A stretch of DNA of 64,000 bases from Pseudomonas oryzihabitans. GTDB lineage: Bacteria > Pseudomonadota > Gammaproteobacteria > Pseudomonadales > Pseudomonadaceae. Position 1 is the stretch's first letter. Each line of letters begins with the position of its first letter. Shown in pieces: positions 9,801 to 24,800 of the stretch. The notes beneath the pieces are model-generated. The model was not told where the DNA came from. It did not search any database and worked only from the letters and a program-made list of their open reading frames with translations. A program made the translations under genes and the position numbers. Location of the stretch: contig NZ_CP021645.1 of the NCBI RefSeq assembly GCF_006384975.1, positions 62,001 through 126,000 of the forward strand, in the 5' to 3' direction.

Positions 9801-12800
9801 AGGGTGGTCGCGACCCCATTACTCTGCTGCAGCCCGGCGACTATACCTTGCATGTTTCCACTAGTTGGTCCTTGCAGCCTTACAGGTTCCAGATTCTCAC
9901 GGCGGACGCCGCCGAGACGCTGACGGTGGGAGTCAGCAATGGCACCCTGAATCCCGGAAGCGCTACCAAGCTGTATCGTTTCGATGGAACCGCGGGCGAC
10001 ACCTATTATCTCCGCAGCCAGCAAGGGATTTCAGGTTACTGGCGCCTGATCGATCCGCAAGGCAAGACGGTGATGGATCGGTATGGTTCGCTGGATCAGG
10101 TGGAGCTGAATCTCACCCAGACTGGCACCTATGTAATGGCCATCGAGGGTTCCAGCTACAACACGACGGCGCAAAGCTATGCCTTTTCGATGACCCGGGC
10201 TGTCGATCGGGGCGACATAGCGCTCAACACCAGCCAGGGCGATACCCTGGACGGGGGCGCTGTGGCTCGCTATGCACTCCACCTCGATCAGGCCGCAACT
10301 CTGGTATTCGATAACCTCACAACCAGCGGCGACGTGCGTTGGCGTCTGCAACGTGCTGACGGTGTGGTCTTCGACCAGGCGATGCTGAATTACTACGACC
10401 CCAGCCAGCGTCTGGCTGCGGGCGATTACGTGCTTACCCTGCGTAACCCCTCAGCCAGCGCCGGGTCCTACCAGTTCCGTGTCCTGGATGCGGATGCTGC
10501 GGTGAGCATCGTGCCTGGCGCTCCGGTCAGCACGGTCCTTACTCCGTCCAATGGAGCGCAGCTGTACAAGTTCGAGGCGAAGGCAGGTGAGCGCTATTAC
10601 TTCGACGCGCTCACGACGCGCTCGGATCCTGTGGACACTACCATCTACTATCACGGTGTACCGCGGTGGACATTACTCGATCCACTGGGGCAGCAGGTTT
10701 TCTCGCGTAGCACCATGGGCTGGAGCAATTACGAGTCGTTCTGGGATTCGAGCGTTGGCAGGTGGCGCTATCGCGACCTGTTCAACGGTTACGACCAGGA
10801 GCCACAAGCCCTGCGTATGAGCGGCACCTATACGCTGCTGTTGGAGGGGGACAATACCGAAAGTCGGCCACAAGCCAATGTCTCGTTCAATGTGGTCAAG
10901 GTGCCTGAGAAGGCGCCGGTCGTTCTCGACAGCCTAGCGGTCCGGGCGGCTCCCGACCTGACCGTGACCAGCCTCAGCCTGGATCCCGCGGACAGCCTGG
11001 TGACCGGACAGCCGGTCCAAGTACGCTGGATCGTCGAAAATCAGGGTGTCCGGCCAACGACCTCCAATTGGAACGATCGGATACTGGTGCGCAACCTCGA
11101 TACCGGTGTCCTGATCGCCAACATCACCGTGCCCTACGACGCTAGCCAGTCCGGCAGCATTGGCGTGGGTGAAAGCCGTACCCGCAGCGCGCTGGTACAG
11201 CTGCCCGCAGGCGTAATAGCTGCGGGGCGACTCGCCTTCTACGTGATCACCGATGCGGACAACGTTATCCAGGAAGGCACGGCCTCCGGATCAGGCGAGT
11301 CCAACAATGCCCTGACCAAGGAGGCGAAGGTGACGTTGGCTCCCTACGCCGATCTCGTAGTGGAAAACCTGGCGTTGACGCCAAATGGCAACTACCAACC
11401 GGGCCAAACCGTGGAGGTGACCTGGACTACCGCCAACCGGGGAACCAAGGCGGTTGAAGAGGAGTGGCGCGAGTGGGTCGAGGTTCGCAACCTGTCCACC
11501 AACGAACTCGTGGCCACGCTCAGCGTGCGCAATGATCCATCCGCCGGCGCGCTAGCCATCGATGCCCTGCGGGAGCGCCGTGTTCAGTTCACCTGGCCAG
11601 CCGGCCGCTCTGCGTCCGGCCAGTTCTCCATCCGTGTGCGGGTAGACAGCGCCTCCGAGGTAGTCGAAGCCAATGCCGCGGGCACTGGGGAGGCCAATAA
11701 CGTCGCCGAGCTGCGCCGCAGCGCAGGCCCCGACCTGCAGGTACGCAACCTACGGATCGATGAAGGCACTATCCAGGCCGGCGGCCTGGTGACCATGCGT
11801 TGGGAGGACTGGAACCTCGGCAGCAGCGCCACCGGTAGTTCGTTCGATGATCGCATTGTGGTGCGTAACATCGCGGGCAACATCATCCTGCTGGATACCA
11901 GCCTGAACTACGATCCACTGCAGATCGTCGACGGCCAGATGCTCGGTGCGATCCAGCCCGGGGAATCACGCGAGCGCAGCTTCACCTTCCGTTTGCCCAG
12001 TGGTTTGAAGGGGGCAGGGGACATCAGCATCACGGTAACGGCTGACCAGAATTCGGCCGGCTTTGGCGTGCTGTTCGAAACCAACCTCAGCAACGATGCT
12101 GAAACCAACAATAGCGCCGATGCCGACATCGTCTCCGCTGTCGTGCCTTATGCCGATTTGCAAATCGACGAAGTCAGCGTCCCGGCGACAGGCGTAGGCG
12201 GCGAGCCAGTCAAGGTCAGCTGGACCGTCTCCAACCGTGGCCAGGCAGCTACCACGGTGGATTGGAGCGACCAGATCGTCCTGAGCAGCGACGCGATCAT
12301 AGGCAACGCTGATGATGTGGTAATCGGTACCGTCCGCCACAGCGGTGGTCTCGCCCAGGAAAGCTCCTATTCCCAGACGGCGACCATCCGTGTCCCCATG
12401 CGTCCAGAAGGCCGCTATTACCTGGGTGTGCGTACCGATACCGGCAGCGAAGTACTCGAGCCCGATACCCGGTCGGATAACGTCAGCCAGGCCAGGGCCA
12501 TCAATCTGGCCGCGGCATACGCCGACCTGCGGGTCGTTTCGCTGAGTGCGCCGGAATACGCCCAGAGTGGCGAAAGCTTTCTGGTGACCTGGGAGGTCAA
12601 GAACGAGGGGAATGCCACGACTGACCTGTCATTGTGGAACGACCGCATCGTCTTGTCGCTCGATCCGCTGCTAGGCGGCGAGGACGACGTCGTCCTCGCC
12701 GGGTCCGTTACTCATGCCGGCCTGCTGGCCGTCGGTCAATCCTACGTAGGGCGTGCCACGCTGACATTGCCGCGTGACTTGAGTGGGACCTACTACGTAT

Positions 12801-15800
12801 TGGTCGACACCAACACCAATCGCACGGTGACCGAGCTCGGCCGAACCGGAAACAACACCCTGGCGAGCTCGGCCAAGCTCCAGGTGGGTCTGGCGCCCGT
12901 ACCTGACTTGACCGTATCGGCCGTGACCGGCCCGCTCAGCCTGCGCCCGGGAGACCAGGCCACCGTCAGCTACACCCTTGCCAACCAGGGTGGCCAAGCG
13001 ACTGGCGGCGCCTGGCGCGATCGCCTCTACATCGACCGTGGCGCCCAAGGTCTCTATGAGGTTGCCAGCGTGCTCCAAGGCACTCCTCTAGGTGCTGGTG
13101 CGAGCCGTACGCATAGTGTCAGCTTCATCCTGCCGTCCGGCCTCCCAGTGGGCGAGTTCCGCTGGGTTGTGCGCACCGACGCGGACAACACCCTCTATGA
13201 GCGGGATAGCGAAAACAATAACCAGGCTGTAGCGGAAGCGCCGGTGCAGATAGCCCGACTCGACCTCGCGGTCACTGAGCTACAGGGGCCGAGCCTGGTC
13301 GTATCCGGGACCAAGGTCCACGTGCAATGGACCGTGGAGAACCAGGGTAACCAGGCAACCGGCACCTGGGTGGATAGCGTCTATCTGGTCCGGCAAGGCG
13401 TTCAGCTCAAGGTGGCAGAGGTAGCACGCGTTAGTGGTCTGGCCGCTGGTGGCAGCTACCAGGCCAGCGCCGACTTCGATATCCCGCTGGACTTCCACGG
13501 GGAGTACGAACTTCTGGTGGTCAACGACACCAACCGTGTGCTTGACGACGCTGAGCGTGCGGACAACCGGCGAGCTATGCAGCTCATCGCAGAGTTAGCA
13601 CCCTATGCCGACTTGACCGTTACCGCCGTGAACGCCCCAGAGCGGGTCATTGCCGATCCGGCAACTCTTACGGTCGATTGGACGGTAACCAACCAGGGGA
13701 CCGGCGCGGGAAAGACCGATCACTGGGTGGACCGCCTCATCCTGTCCCAAGATGAGACCCTGGGTAACGCCGACGATAAGGTGCTCGGTGAATTCCTGCA
13801 TGAGGGGGCGCTGGCCGTTGGCGAGTCCTACAGCCGCAGTGAAAGCATCCTGTTGGCGCCGGGTACGTCGGCCCGATACAAGCTCTTCGTCGTCTCCGAT
13901 GCCAGGGCTGAGGTCTTCGAAAACTATTCCGAAGCCAACAACGTAGCGCGCCTCGGCCACGCCGTGGACATCATGCCGATCCCCTACGCCGACCTGCAGG
14001 TCGCCTCGGTTACGGCCGCTGGTGAGGCCGCCAGCGGCCGCTCGTTGCGCGTGAGCTGGGAAGTGGTGAACAACGGTATCGGTATCACCGATACCGCCGA
14101 CTGGTCAGACAGCGTCTGGCTCAGTCGCAACCGCGATGGTAGTGGGGTGGTTGCTACCTTCGGATTGGCGCGTCATACCGGCCAACTGGCCGTTGGCGAC
14201 CGTTACAGCCGCAGTATCGACGTCACCTTGCCGCAAGGCATCGAAGGCGACTACTACCTGAACGTACGCACGGGTGGTCCGTTCGAGTTCATCTACGGTG
14301 CCAACAATACGGGCAGCTCGGTCGCGGTGCCTGTCACCCTGTCCCAGTCCCCCGATCTGGTGGTAGAGAGCATCGGCTTGCCTACGTCCGCCTTGGAAGG
14401 AGCTCTGGTCGATGTCACCTGGACGGTGCAGAACCGGGGTGAGGCTGGCGCAAGCGGCCTATGGGTCGATACCGTCTTGCTGGTGCCGATCGACGGCAGC
14501 AACGCCGTCTCCCTGGGCAGTTTCACCTATGATCGAGGCCTGGAGCCGGGGCTTCGCTATACTCGTAGCGAACAGGTGCGCCTACCTGCCAAAATCGAGG
14601 GGCTGTACCGGATCAAGGTCGTCACCAATGCCAATCTGGGAGGCAGCGGTAGCCAGATCTACGAGCATGGCGTCGCTCGCGACAACAATGCCCTGGTGTC
14701 CGCCGAATCTACCTCCGTCAGCATGCTCGCCCGGCCCGACCTGCGCGTAAGCAGCGTCAGCGTGCCCGAGCACGTGACGGCCGGAACCGCCACGGGTATC
14801 CGCTATACCATCAGCAACATGGGGGCCGTGGCCACCAGCGGACGCTGGATGGACAAGGTCTACCTGTCGCTCGACGCCAAGCTGAGCGCTGATGATCGGC
14901 TGGTAGGTCAGTTCCAGAATGATGCCGCGCTGGCTCCGTCAGAGTCCTATGGCAACGAAACGGCCATGGTCGACATCCCCATCCGCTACCGTGGCGATGT
15001 TTACCTGATCGTCGTGGCGGACGGCAACAATGCCGTCGACGAGTATCCCAACGAGGCCAATAACGTCCAGGCCGCGCGGTTCTACGTTGATCCCATGCCG
15101 TTCGGGGATCTCGTGACCGGTAATGTCGTGGCGCCCGATCAGGCGGTGCATGGCGGCAACATCGAAGTTCGCTATACGGTCACCAACCGAGGTAGTGCCA
15201 CTACCCGTGGCGAAGCGGCCAGTCTCAATACCTGGACCGACACCGTCTGGCTAGCCCGCGATGCGCGTCGCCCGGGTGCCAACAAGGGCGACATCCTGCT
15301 CGGCTCCTTCACCCATGTCGGCAACCTGGCGACAGGAGAGGACTACCTGGGTACGGCGCAGGTCAAGATTCCAGAGAACGTTCGTTCGGGCGAATACTTC
15401 ATCACCGTATGGAGCGACACCTATGATGTCATCCTCGAGGATACTCTAGCCTCGAACATCAACCCGGACGATGCCACCCAGCTCGACAACAACAACTACA
15501 AGGCCCGGTCGATCAGCATTCTGGGCATCACGCCGCCGGATCTAACCGTCACCGAAGTCATCGCGCCCGAAACGTCCGATGCGGGAGGCAATTACACCTT
15601 CAGCTACACGGTGCAGAACCGTGGCGACGTATTCGATGGCAGTTGGACCGACTCCGTCTATCTCACCGATAACCCTGACTGGAGCGCCGCCCGCGAGGTC
15701 TGGCGCCTGGGCGACTATGTTCAGAACCGCAGCCTAGGCAACGGAGAGCGCTACAGCGTTACCCAGACCGTCCAGCTCGCTCCCTCGCTCCAGGGGCGTT

Positions 15801-18800
15801 ATCTCATCGTTCGTACCGATGCGGCGGGTACGATTGCCGAGAACAATGAGAACAACAATGCCGGTAACGCCAACTCCCTCGTCGGGGTGAAGCCGGCGGA
15901 CCTACGCGTCTCAGAAATCATCACCGAACCGAATGCCTTTTCCGGCGAGGAAACGATTGTCACCTGGAAGGTCACCAACGCAGGTGGTGCTGTCTGGGCC
16001 GGTACCCGAAATTGGATGGATGCCGTCTACCTGAGCAGCGACCCCGAATTTATTCCCGCGCGAGCCACCTTCCTGGGCTCGTTCGTTCATGCCAATGTGG
16101 ATGGCTTGGCTGCAGGTGGCAGCTACAGCGTATCCGCCAAGGTGCGCCTGCCGGCAGGTACGGATGGAAACTACTACCTTTACGTCATCACTGACGACGC
16201 CGAAACGAAGGGTCGCTCAATGGGCGAGTTGTTGGGCGGTGGAGGGAACGATTCGGCGAGGCGCTACTATGCCGGGACGCAGGAGCGAACTGGCTCGGTA
16301 TACGAAGGCCAGCGCAACGACAACAACATATCCCGCGGCGGGATCGATATCACCTACCGTGAGCCCGACCTCCAGATCGACAGCATTGTCTTGTCCGATC
16401 CGACTCCGCATTCGGGCCAGACGGTAACCGTCACCTGGACGGTCACCAACCGCGGTACACGTGAAACGCGCGCCGGCAACTGGTACGACGGCCTCTACCT
16501 GTCGCGCGACGGTTCGCTGGATTTCAGCGATTACCCGCTGGTGGATCGCGGCACCCAGGGCGAAATATTGCTCAAGGCAAAGGCGATCGGCCTGAGCGAG
16601 AAAACCCTCAAGCCTGGTGAGTCCTACACTGAATCAGCCACTTTCCAGCTACCGGAATCCATCAGTGGCGACTTCAAGCTGATCGTGCGCACCGATACGC
16701 CGGTGTTCAAGGATCCATGGAACTACGAGCCCAGCACCATCCGGGACGGACTGACCGGGCTCGCCCGTCTTGGCGATCCCTCCGGCAGCGTGGCGGAATT
16801 CCGCGACGAGGGTAACAACACGGCGGTTATCGACCTGCCCATCACACTGGCGACGCCTCCTGACCTGCAGGTAGCCGTGGTCGAGGCGCCGAGCAACGTA
16901 TTGGCTGGCCAGAGCTTCAGGGTTGGCTACCAAGTGCTCAACAAAGGCGGCGATACGCCGAGCGATCAAGCGGGCTGGTACGACTTGATCTACCTGTCCA
17001 AGGATCGCTTCCTCGACGTCAACCAGGATCGTTACCTGGGCTACGTCGAGCACACCGGCGGCTTGGCCGCTGGGGCAGGGTACGGAGGCAGCCTGACCGT
17101 CACGGTGCCCACCAACCTGGAGGGGGCCTACTACGTCTTTGTCGTGACCGACCCGGCTCGCGCCTGGGGTGCGGGCGAGTTTGGCCGCGTGCGCGAATTC
17201 GGTCGGGACCAGAACAACGCTACCACCGCCGAGCAGCCCATCCTGATCGAAACGCCGCCACCGGCAGATCTGAAGGTCAGCAACGTGACGCTGCCTGCCA
17301 GCGCCAAGGTGGGCGACGAGATCCAGGTTGACTACGTCATTACCAACGACTCGATCAATGCCGCCTACGGACGCTGGACCGATGCGATCTACCTGTCCGC
17401 TGACAATGCCTGGGATGTAGGCGACATCCTGATCGGCAAGCACGATCACATCGGCGACCTGGCGGGCGGATCCAGCTACACCGGCTCGCTCTCGGCCAAA
17501 CTACCGCCGCTCAAGGAAGGCCATTGGCGCATCATCGTCCGGCCGGATCTCTATAACGAAGTGTTCGAAGGCAAGATCGAATACACCGCGACGGGGCTCA
17601 GCCTACCGCCGGGCGAGGCCAACAACCGGATGGCGTCCGGCGCCACCCTGCAAGTAGCGGTGCCGGAGCTGGCCATTGCCAGCCCTGTGGAAACCACCCT
17701 GAACCCCGGCGAGGCGCGTCTCTATAAGGTCAGTGTCGCCGCGGGTGAAACCTTGCAGGTTAGCCTCGATGCGGCTGCCCTCAAGAGCAGCAACGAACTC
17801 TATATCCGTTATGGCGACGTTCCAACGGGCGCGCTCTTCGATGCCGCCTATGACAACCCCGTCGCCGCAGATCAACAGGCGATCATTGGTAGTACCCGAG
17901 GTGGCGATTACTACATCCTCGTGCGCGCCCGCGACGGTGCGGCGAACGCGCCCGTCACCCTTCGCGCGGATCTGCTGCCTCTGTCGATCAATCGGATAAC
18001 GCCCGACCAGGGCGGAACCGGTGACGAGAACCACCGCTGGGTCACGCTCGATATCTATGGTGCCCACTTCAAGGCGGGGGCCTTGGTCAAGCTGGCCCGG
18101 CCCGGTATCTATGAGGTCGAGCCACAGCGTTGGCAGGTGATCGATGCGACCCACATCCGGGCCATCTTCGACCTGCGCGATGCCCCGCATGGGCTCTACG
18201 ACGTGAGCGTTATCAATCCCGACGGCCAGCGCGTCACCGAAGCACAGCGTTACCTCGTCGAACGCGGTATCGAAGCCGACGTCACCATCGGCATCGGTGG
18301 TTCTCGTAGCCTGGAGCCGGGGGAGGGCAGAACCTACAGCGTCTCGCTGCAAAGCCTTACCAACGTCGACACGCCCTATGTACGCTTCGATGTCGGCGTC
18401 CCCGAGATGGGTTACAGCGCTGATGTGCTGGGCGGCCTCAACCTGCCCTATGTGGTGTTCGGCAGCAATGTGGCCGGGCAGCCGACAGGACGCACGCTCG
18501 ATGCCGCTGGCAATACCCAGCAGTATGGCACCACGCCCACCGATGGAAGCTCTCGTTCGGACATCGCCTGGGCGCAGTTGGATGGCACGCAGAACACCGC
18601 CGGTTTCAACCTGGCGCCTGGCTATGCGTTCGACGTTCCGGCTGGCGGTTTCGTCGGCATGAGCTTCAATGTCCTGACCTATCCCGGGCTAGCCGAGTGG
18701 CTTGCCTATGACTTTGAAGGGCTGCGCGACAAGCTCTATGCCGTTCGGCCGGATTGGAAAGCGCAAGGATTGCTTGATGGCGGTGTCCAGGATCTGAACA

Positions 18801-21800
18801 AGATCGCCGAAGGATTGGCTGCCAAGTTCCTCTCTCGGGAACCGGAAGAGCACATCACCAAGCTCGAAGCCCTGGCCATGCCGTTCCGCTTCAATGTAGT
18901 CGGCGCCGCCACCCCTATCACCCGGGACGAATTCATCACCGACCAGCGCGCTCATGCTCGCAAGCTGCGCGACGCCATTCTAGGTGACGATACGGCACCC
19001 ACGGCGCTCGCCGCACTGGCGGCTGATGAGGCGCAGTGGATCAATGGCTGGCTCGGTGCATTGGAAGCTGCAGGGCTGCTGCGTCCCTTGGACGAGGCTC
19101 CACCGATCCGCGACAACCCCCTGGTACTCAGCCTCAATGCCACCCTGGCTACCGGCATCCTGCTCAGTCGCGGTGGTGACAGCTACCGCACCCAGGCGGA
19201 TATCCTCGGCTTCTTCGCCAAGGTTCAGCAGTGGTATGGCGACACCGCCGCCTACGCGGGCGACAGGGCAGCAACCAAGGCACCGGTCGAATACGTGGAG
19301 GTGCGTGAGGATCAGGAAGGCAGCATGGTCGAAATCCCCGTGCCTAGCCTGGCCGATGCCTCCGCGTTCGACCAAGGCGCCAGTCATGACACCCATTTCA
19401 TCAACTTCAACGTCTTCGCGGGCAACCGTAGTGAATTGGAGTACCTGCGTCACATCGGCGTGCTCGATGAGAAATTCAATCCGGTGGCGGGGCAGGCGCT
19501 GAACCTCTCGCAGTATCTGCAGCAGGTGGCTGGGCAGAGTGGCTCCACGGCTGCCACGGTGAGCGTGCGCGGCCCACAACCCGTGGTCGGCGATGACGGC
19601 AACCGCTACCTGCCGGGCGATACGGCGCTGCCATATACCGTCTCCTTCAACAACCCCACCGAAACCGCAGCCGGCCAATTGCGGATTGTCAGTCAGCTCG
19701 ATCCCAACCTTGACCCTCGCTCTTTGCGTCTGGGTGACCTCAAGATCGGCGACATCAATGTGCACCTGCCCAGCGACCGAGCCAACTTCCAGGGCGACTT
19801 CGACTTCACGGCCACCAAGGGCTTCATCCTGCGCGTGAGCGCGGGCGTGGATGCTTCCACCGGCATCGCCACCTGGCTGCTGCAAGCCATCGATCCGGAT
19901 ACGGGCGAAGTCATGCAGGACGCCACCCGCGGCTTGCTCGTCGCCAGCGCGGGTGCCAGCCAGATCCAAGCCGAGCAGCAAACCCGTGGGTTCATCAGCT
20001 ACACCATCCGTTCAGCTGATACGGCCACTTCTGGCGCGGAGATTTCCGCCTCGGCGCGCATCCTGATCGATGCCGCTCCGCCGATCGACAGCGAGGTCGT
20101 ATCGGCACGGCTCGACGTTCACGCGCCTCAGACAGTGCTCACGGTCACCGCCCTGGGTAACGATACCCAGGGCGCACCGACGTTCGACGTGCGCTGGGCG
20201 GCGATCGACAAAGCCAGTGGCATCCAGTCCGTGACCCTCTACGTTGCGGAGAACGGTGGTGACTTCAAGATCTGGCTGCGCCAGGTCGGCCCGGATACCA
20301 AGCAGGCCGTGTTCACTGGCGTGACCGGCAAGCACTATGAATTCCTCGCCGTGGCTACCGACAGGGCGGGCAACCGCGAGGCTGCTTCGGTGGCCAATGC
20401 GGTACTGCCGGACGATGGTGCTCGCCAGGCGGTGCTAGGCAGTCTCGGCGTGCTCGAAACCCTCGACCAGACCCGAGAAACGCCGCTCGCCCCGCAGGAT
20501 CGCGACTATCCACGCAATGCCCTGTTCGAGCAGGCTACCGGACAGTTGCCAGGGCAGGTTGCTACGCAACAGACCAGTGAACTGCGCACCGTACTGGCGC
20601 CGTTCAGCCTGCGTGGCTTTGCCGATGGCTATGCGGCCAGTGAGGCCGATATCGGTGCCCAAGCGTTGGTCGAGCTGCCGGATCACACCTTCCTGGCTAG
20701 CGCCGGCGCGCTACGCAACGAGGTCTATCATTACGACGCCAAGGGCGGACGCAGCACCTCGCCGCTGTTTACGCTCGACAGTCCCATTCTCGACATGGCG
20801 GTGGATGCCCAGGGCCAGCTCTGGATCATGACCGGGGCCGAACTGCTGCAAGTGGATGCCGGCAGCGGCGCTGTTCTCCAACGACTCAAGGGACCGGGCG
20901 GTGATCCGCTCACCCAGGCCCTGGCCATTCAGGCGCAGACGGGTGAAATCTACGTCTCATCGGGCAATGGCATCGAGATCTTCAATCCTGCCGAGGCCGA
21001 TACTGCCAAGGCTTGGAAACACTTCAGCAACCAGCGTGTCGGCGACCTGGCTTTCGGACCCGATGGCCGCTTGTGGGGCGTGACTTGGAGCGGTGGCGAG
21101 GTGGGTAATACGGCGTTGGGTGCGACTACCGACATCGTCAGCTTCCCGATGAGTGGCCGCACGGTGGGGCGTGCGGAGCTGGAGTACCGCCTGACCGGTT
21201 TGATCGACAGCCTCGCGTTCGGTGCGGCCGGCACCGAGCTGGAGGGCGTGCTCATTGCCTCCAGCAACGGCAAGCAACGCCCGGTAGCCGAGGGTGACCA
21301 GGTTCCGCACCAATCCGCCGTCTGGATGATCGAACTCGACAGCCGACGCGTCCTGCAACTGGCCACCGGAGGCACTCGCGGCGAAGCCGTGGTCGCCACG
21401 GCGGATGGCCGTATCCTGGTTGCCCAGACTGGCCGCATCGACGAAATCGCGCCTCGCCGCGCACCCGTGGTACAGGCGGTTACCGTGCCCGATGGCGCCC
21501 TGGTCGCACTACCCATGAACCGTATCGGCGTGGTCTTCGACCAAGCCATGTGGACCGGGGCGGCCGGCGACGCTGGCAGCGTGCTCAACCCGGCCAACTA
21601 CAACCTGACCGTGCTCGGTGCCAACGGTGGAGCCGTGTTGCGCCCGCAATCCGTCACCTGGGATGCCACCACCCGGACGGCCTGGCTAGACATGGCGATG
21701 CTCGAGGCGGGCGCCTACCAGCTCGAGATCGGCCGCAATCTCGCCAGCGACACCGAAGTGCCGCTCGGGCAGGTCTATGTCAGCCACTTCACCGCGCTCA

Positions 21801-24800
21801 ACGACATGAGCAGCCAACTGCGGCTGGAGTTCAGCCATACCCGTGCCGATCGCGGTACGGGCACGGTGAGCTACGACATTTCCATCACCAACATCGGTAG
21901 CGATGACCTCCAGGGGCCGCTGATGCTGCTGCTCGATCCGGGCCGCTATTTCGAGGGCGTCATCGCCGAGGGTGCGGTTGCCAGCGCTGACCAATCCGGG
22001 TTGTGGTTGCTCGACCTCAGCGCCACCCTGCAAGCGCAGGGCGGCAAGCTCGCCGTTGGCGCAACCCTGGCTGACCAGACCGTCAGCATCGTGCCGGCCA
22101 GTGTATTCGCACCGCGCGCTGGCCTGGCCGACCTCGTCAAGGCCAATCTCGGCCACGGTGTCTACGCTGTCCCTCAAGGCAACCTGCCACCGCACCTAGT
22201 CGTGGTTGGTGTCGACGATCCGGACATCGACGCAGCCACCCTGTTGCCAGGCGCCACGCTCGGCACACCCTGGACGGCCGAAATCGAAGCCGCCGATGCC
22301 GATGGCACCCGTTTCCATTGGCAACTGGTACAGGCACCAGCCGGCGTCACCCTGACACCGGCGACCGATGTGGTCGCTGCGGCGCAAGGCTACCGCCAGC
22401 GTGCCACGCTGGCCTGGACACCCACCGCCAATGCCGCCGCCAGTACGGAGATCGTCGTGCGCGTGCAGGACAGCCGGGGTGGTGTCGCCTTCAAGCGCTT
22501 CCAGCTCGCGGTGGCGGGGGGCAACCACCTGCCCACCCTGGCCAACCTGGGTGAAATGATCCTGCGCGAAGGCGAAACCCTGCGCCTGCCCGTCACGGCG
22601 GCCGACGCCGATGGCGATGCCCTTACCCTGACCGTGCGCAATCTTCCCGCGGGCGCCGTCTTCGACGCCGGCAGCGGCATGCTCACCTGGACGCCGGGCT
22701 ACGACCAGGCCGGCGTCTACGAGAACATCACCCTCATCGCCAGCGACGGCAAGGTGCAGGTCAGTCGTAGCTTCACCGTCACGGTGGAACAGGGCCATCC
22801 AAGGCCTGTGCTGCTCGCCGTCGCCCCGCAGACACTGCGCGAGGGCGAGCGCTACAGCCTGCAGTTGGCCGGCAGCGTGCCGGGTGGCCTCAGCCAAGCC
22901 GACGGCAGCACCGTGACACTGAAGTACGTGGCCCCCTGGCTGCCCGGCGGTGCCTCCCTCAACCCCGACACCGGCTGGCTCGAATGGATACCGGGCTATG
23001 CCCAGCACGGCAGTTTCACCGTGCCCGTCCATCTCATCGCCACCTGGACGACGCTGGACGGCGAGGTGACCACCACCTCGACCACCCGTGAGGTCGTTTT
23101 CAATATCGCCAACGCCAACGGCGCGCCGGTGTTCGCGCCGGCTGAGACCTGGCGTGTCCTCGAAGGCCAACCTCTGCGCATCAGCGCCTTCGCCTTCGAC
23201 CCCGACAATCCGGGCTTCGAGCCCAAGGTCCGCCTACGCGATGGCGCTCCGGCCATCGGGCCGGAAACCAGCGCGCCGACCGTCACCTACCAAGTCGCCG
23301 GCCTGCCGGAGGGGGCGAGCTTCGATGCCGAAACGCTGGAAATCGTCTGGACACCCGGCTATCTGCAGGCCGGTAGTTACAGCATCACCGTGACCGCCAC
23401 CGACGATGGCGATGGCACCGGCGTGCCCGCGATCAGCCAATGGGTGTTGCCTATCGAGGTCAGCAACGCCAACCGCGCGCCGCAGATCGGTGACATTGCC
23501 AATGCCTTCGTGGACAAAGGCGGCGTCATCGAAATTCCGCTCAGCGTCGACGACATCGACGGCAACCCGGTCGAACTCCATTTCACTGGACTGCCGCACT
23601 TCGCCAGCTTCACCCGCAACCCATCCGACAGCGTCGGCAAGGTTACCGGCGTGCTACGTTTCGCACCGGGCGAGGGCGACCGTGGCGACTACACCATCAC
23701 GGTTTCCGCCAGTGACAACGGCGATGGCGATGCTAACCAGATCCTGACCCAGACCAGGAATTTCGTCCTCACGGTCCGCAGCATCAGCGAGGCTCCGGTC
23801 ATCGCCGCGCCCAGGCAGGTCGTCGCCATCGTTGGCCAGCCACTCTCGGTCGCCTTGCTGGCCGCCGATCTTGACCAGGATGCCTTGACCTGGGCCGCCC
23901 AAGGCCTGCCGCTCGGGGCCGCGCTCACCCCAGCCGAGCAGTATGGTCATGCCACGCTGAGTTGGACGCCAACCGTGGATGACATCGGCAGTCGTGACAT
24001 CGTCCTGACGGTTACCGACCTGGGCCTGCCACCCCAGGATGCCGGCTATACCAATCCGGCCAATCCGGTGCCCAATGTCAGCCGCCACACGCTACGCATC
24101 GTTGTGCGCGAAGCCAACCAGGCGCCAGCGTTGCTCGGCTTGGAGGTCAATGGCCAGCAAATGGCCGACAGCGGTGCCACCGATGCCGCCACTCCAGTGC
24201 GCATCGAAGCGACCGAAGGCGTACCCCTTGGCGTCACGCTCTATGGTCATGATGCCGATGGCGACCGCCTCGATTGGCGCGCCCTCGACCTTCCGCGTGG
24301 CTTGGTCCTCACGCCTGCGGCCAACGGCAACAAGGCCACGCTCGCCTGGACGCCGGACTTCTTTGCCGCGCAAGACGGCAACACTGGCACTCCGGGCTTG
24401 TGGCGCTTCACCGTGGGCGCCAGCGATGGCACGGCGCATTTTACCCGGGTGCTGGAAATCCGGGTCGCCAACGTCAACCAGACCCCGCGCATCCTACCGC
24501 TGCCGCTACAGCTCGCCCGTGAGGGAGAAACCATCGGCTTTACGGTGCGTGCAGTCGACGCTGACCTCGATGCCCTGCAACTTTCCCTGCTCCACGACGA
24601 AAACACGCCGGCCGGTATCTCCTTCAATGCGGCCACCGGCTACTTCGAGTGGACGCCGGACCAGAACACCGTCGACAACTCGAAGGCCAGCGACAAGGCG
24701 TTCACCTTCACCTTCCGCGCCACCGACGGCAGCGCCAGCCATGAGCAGACGGTGCAACTGCGGGTCTTCGACGTGAACCGTGCGCCGACGCTCGTGGTGA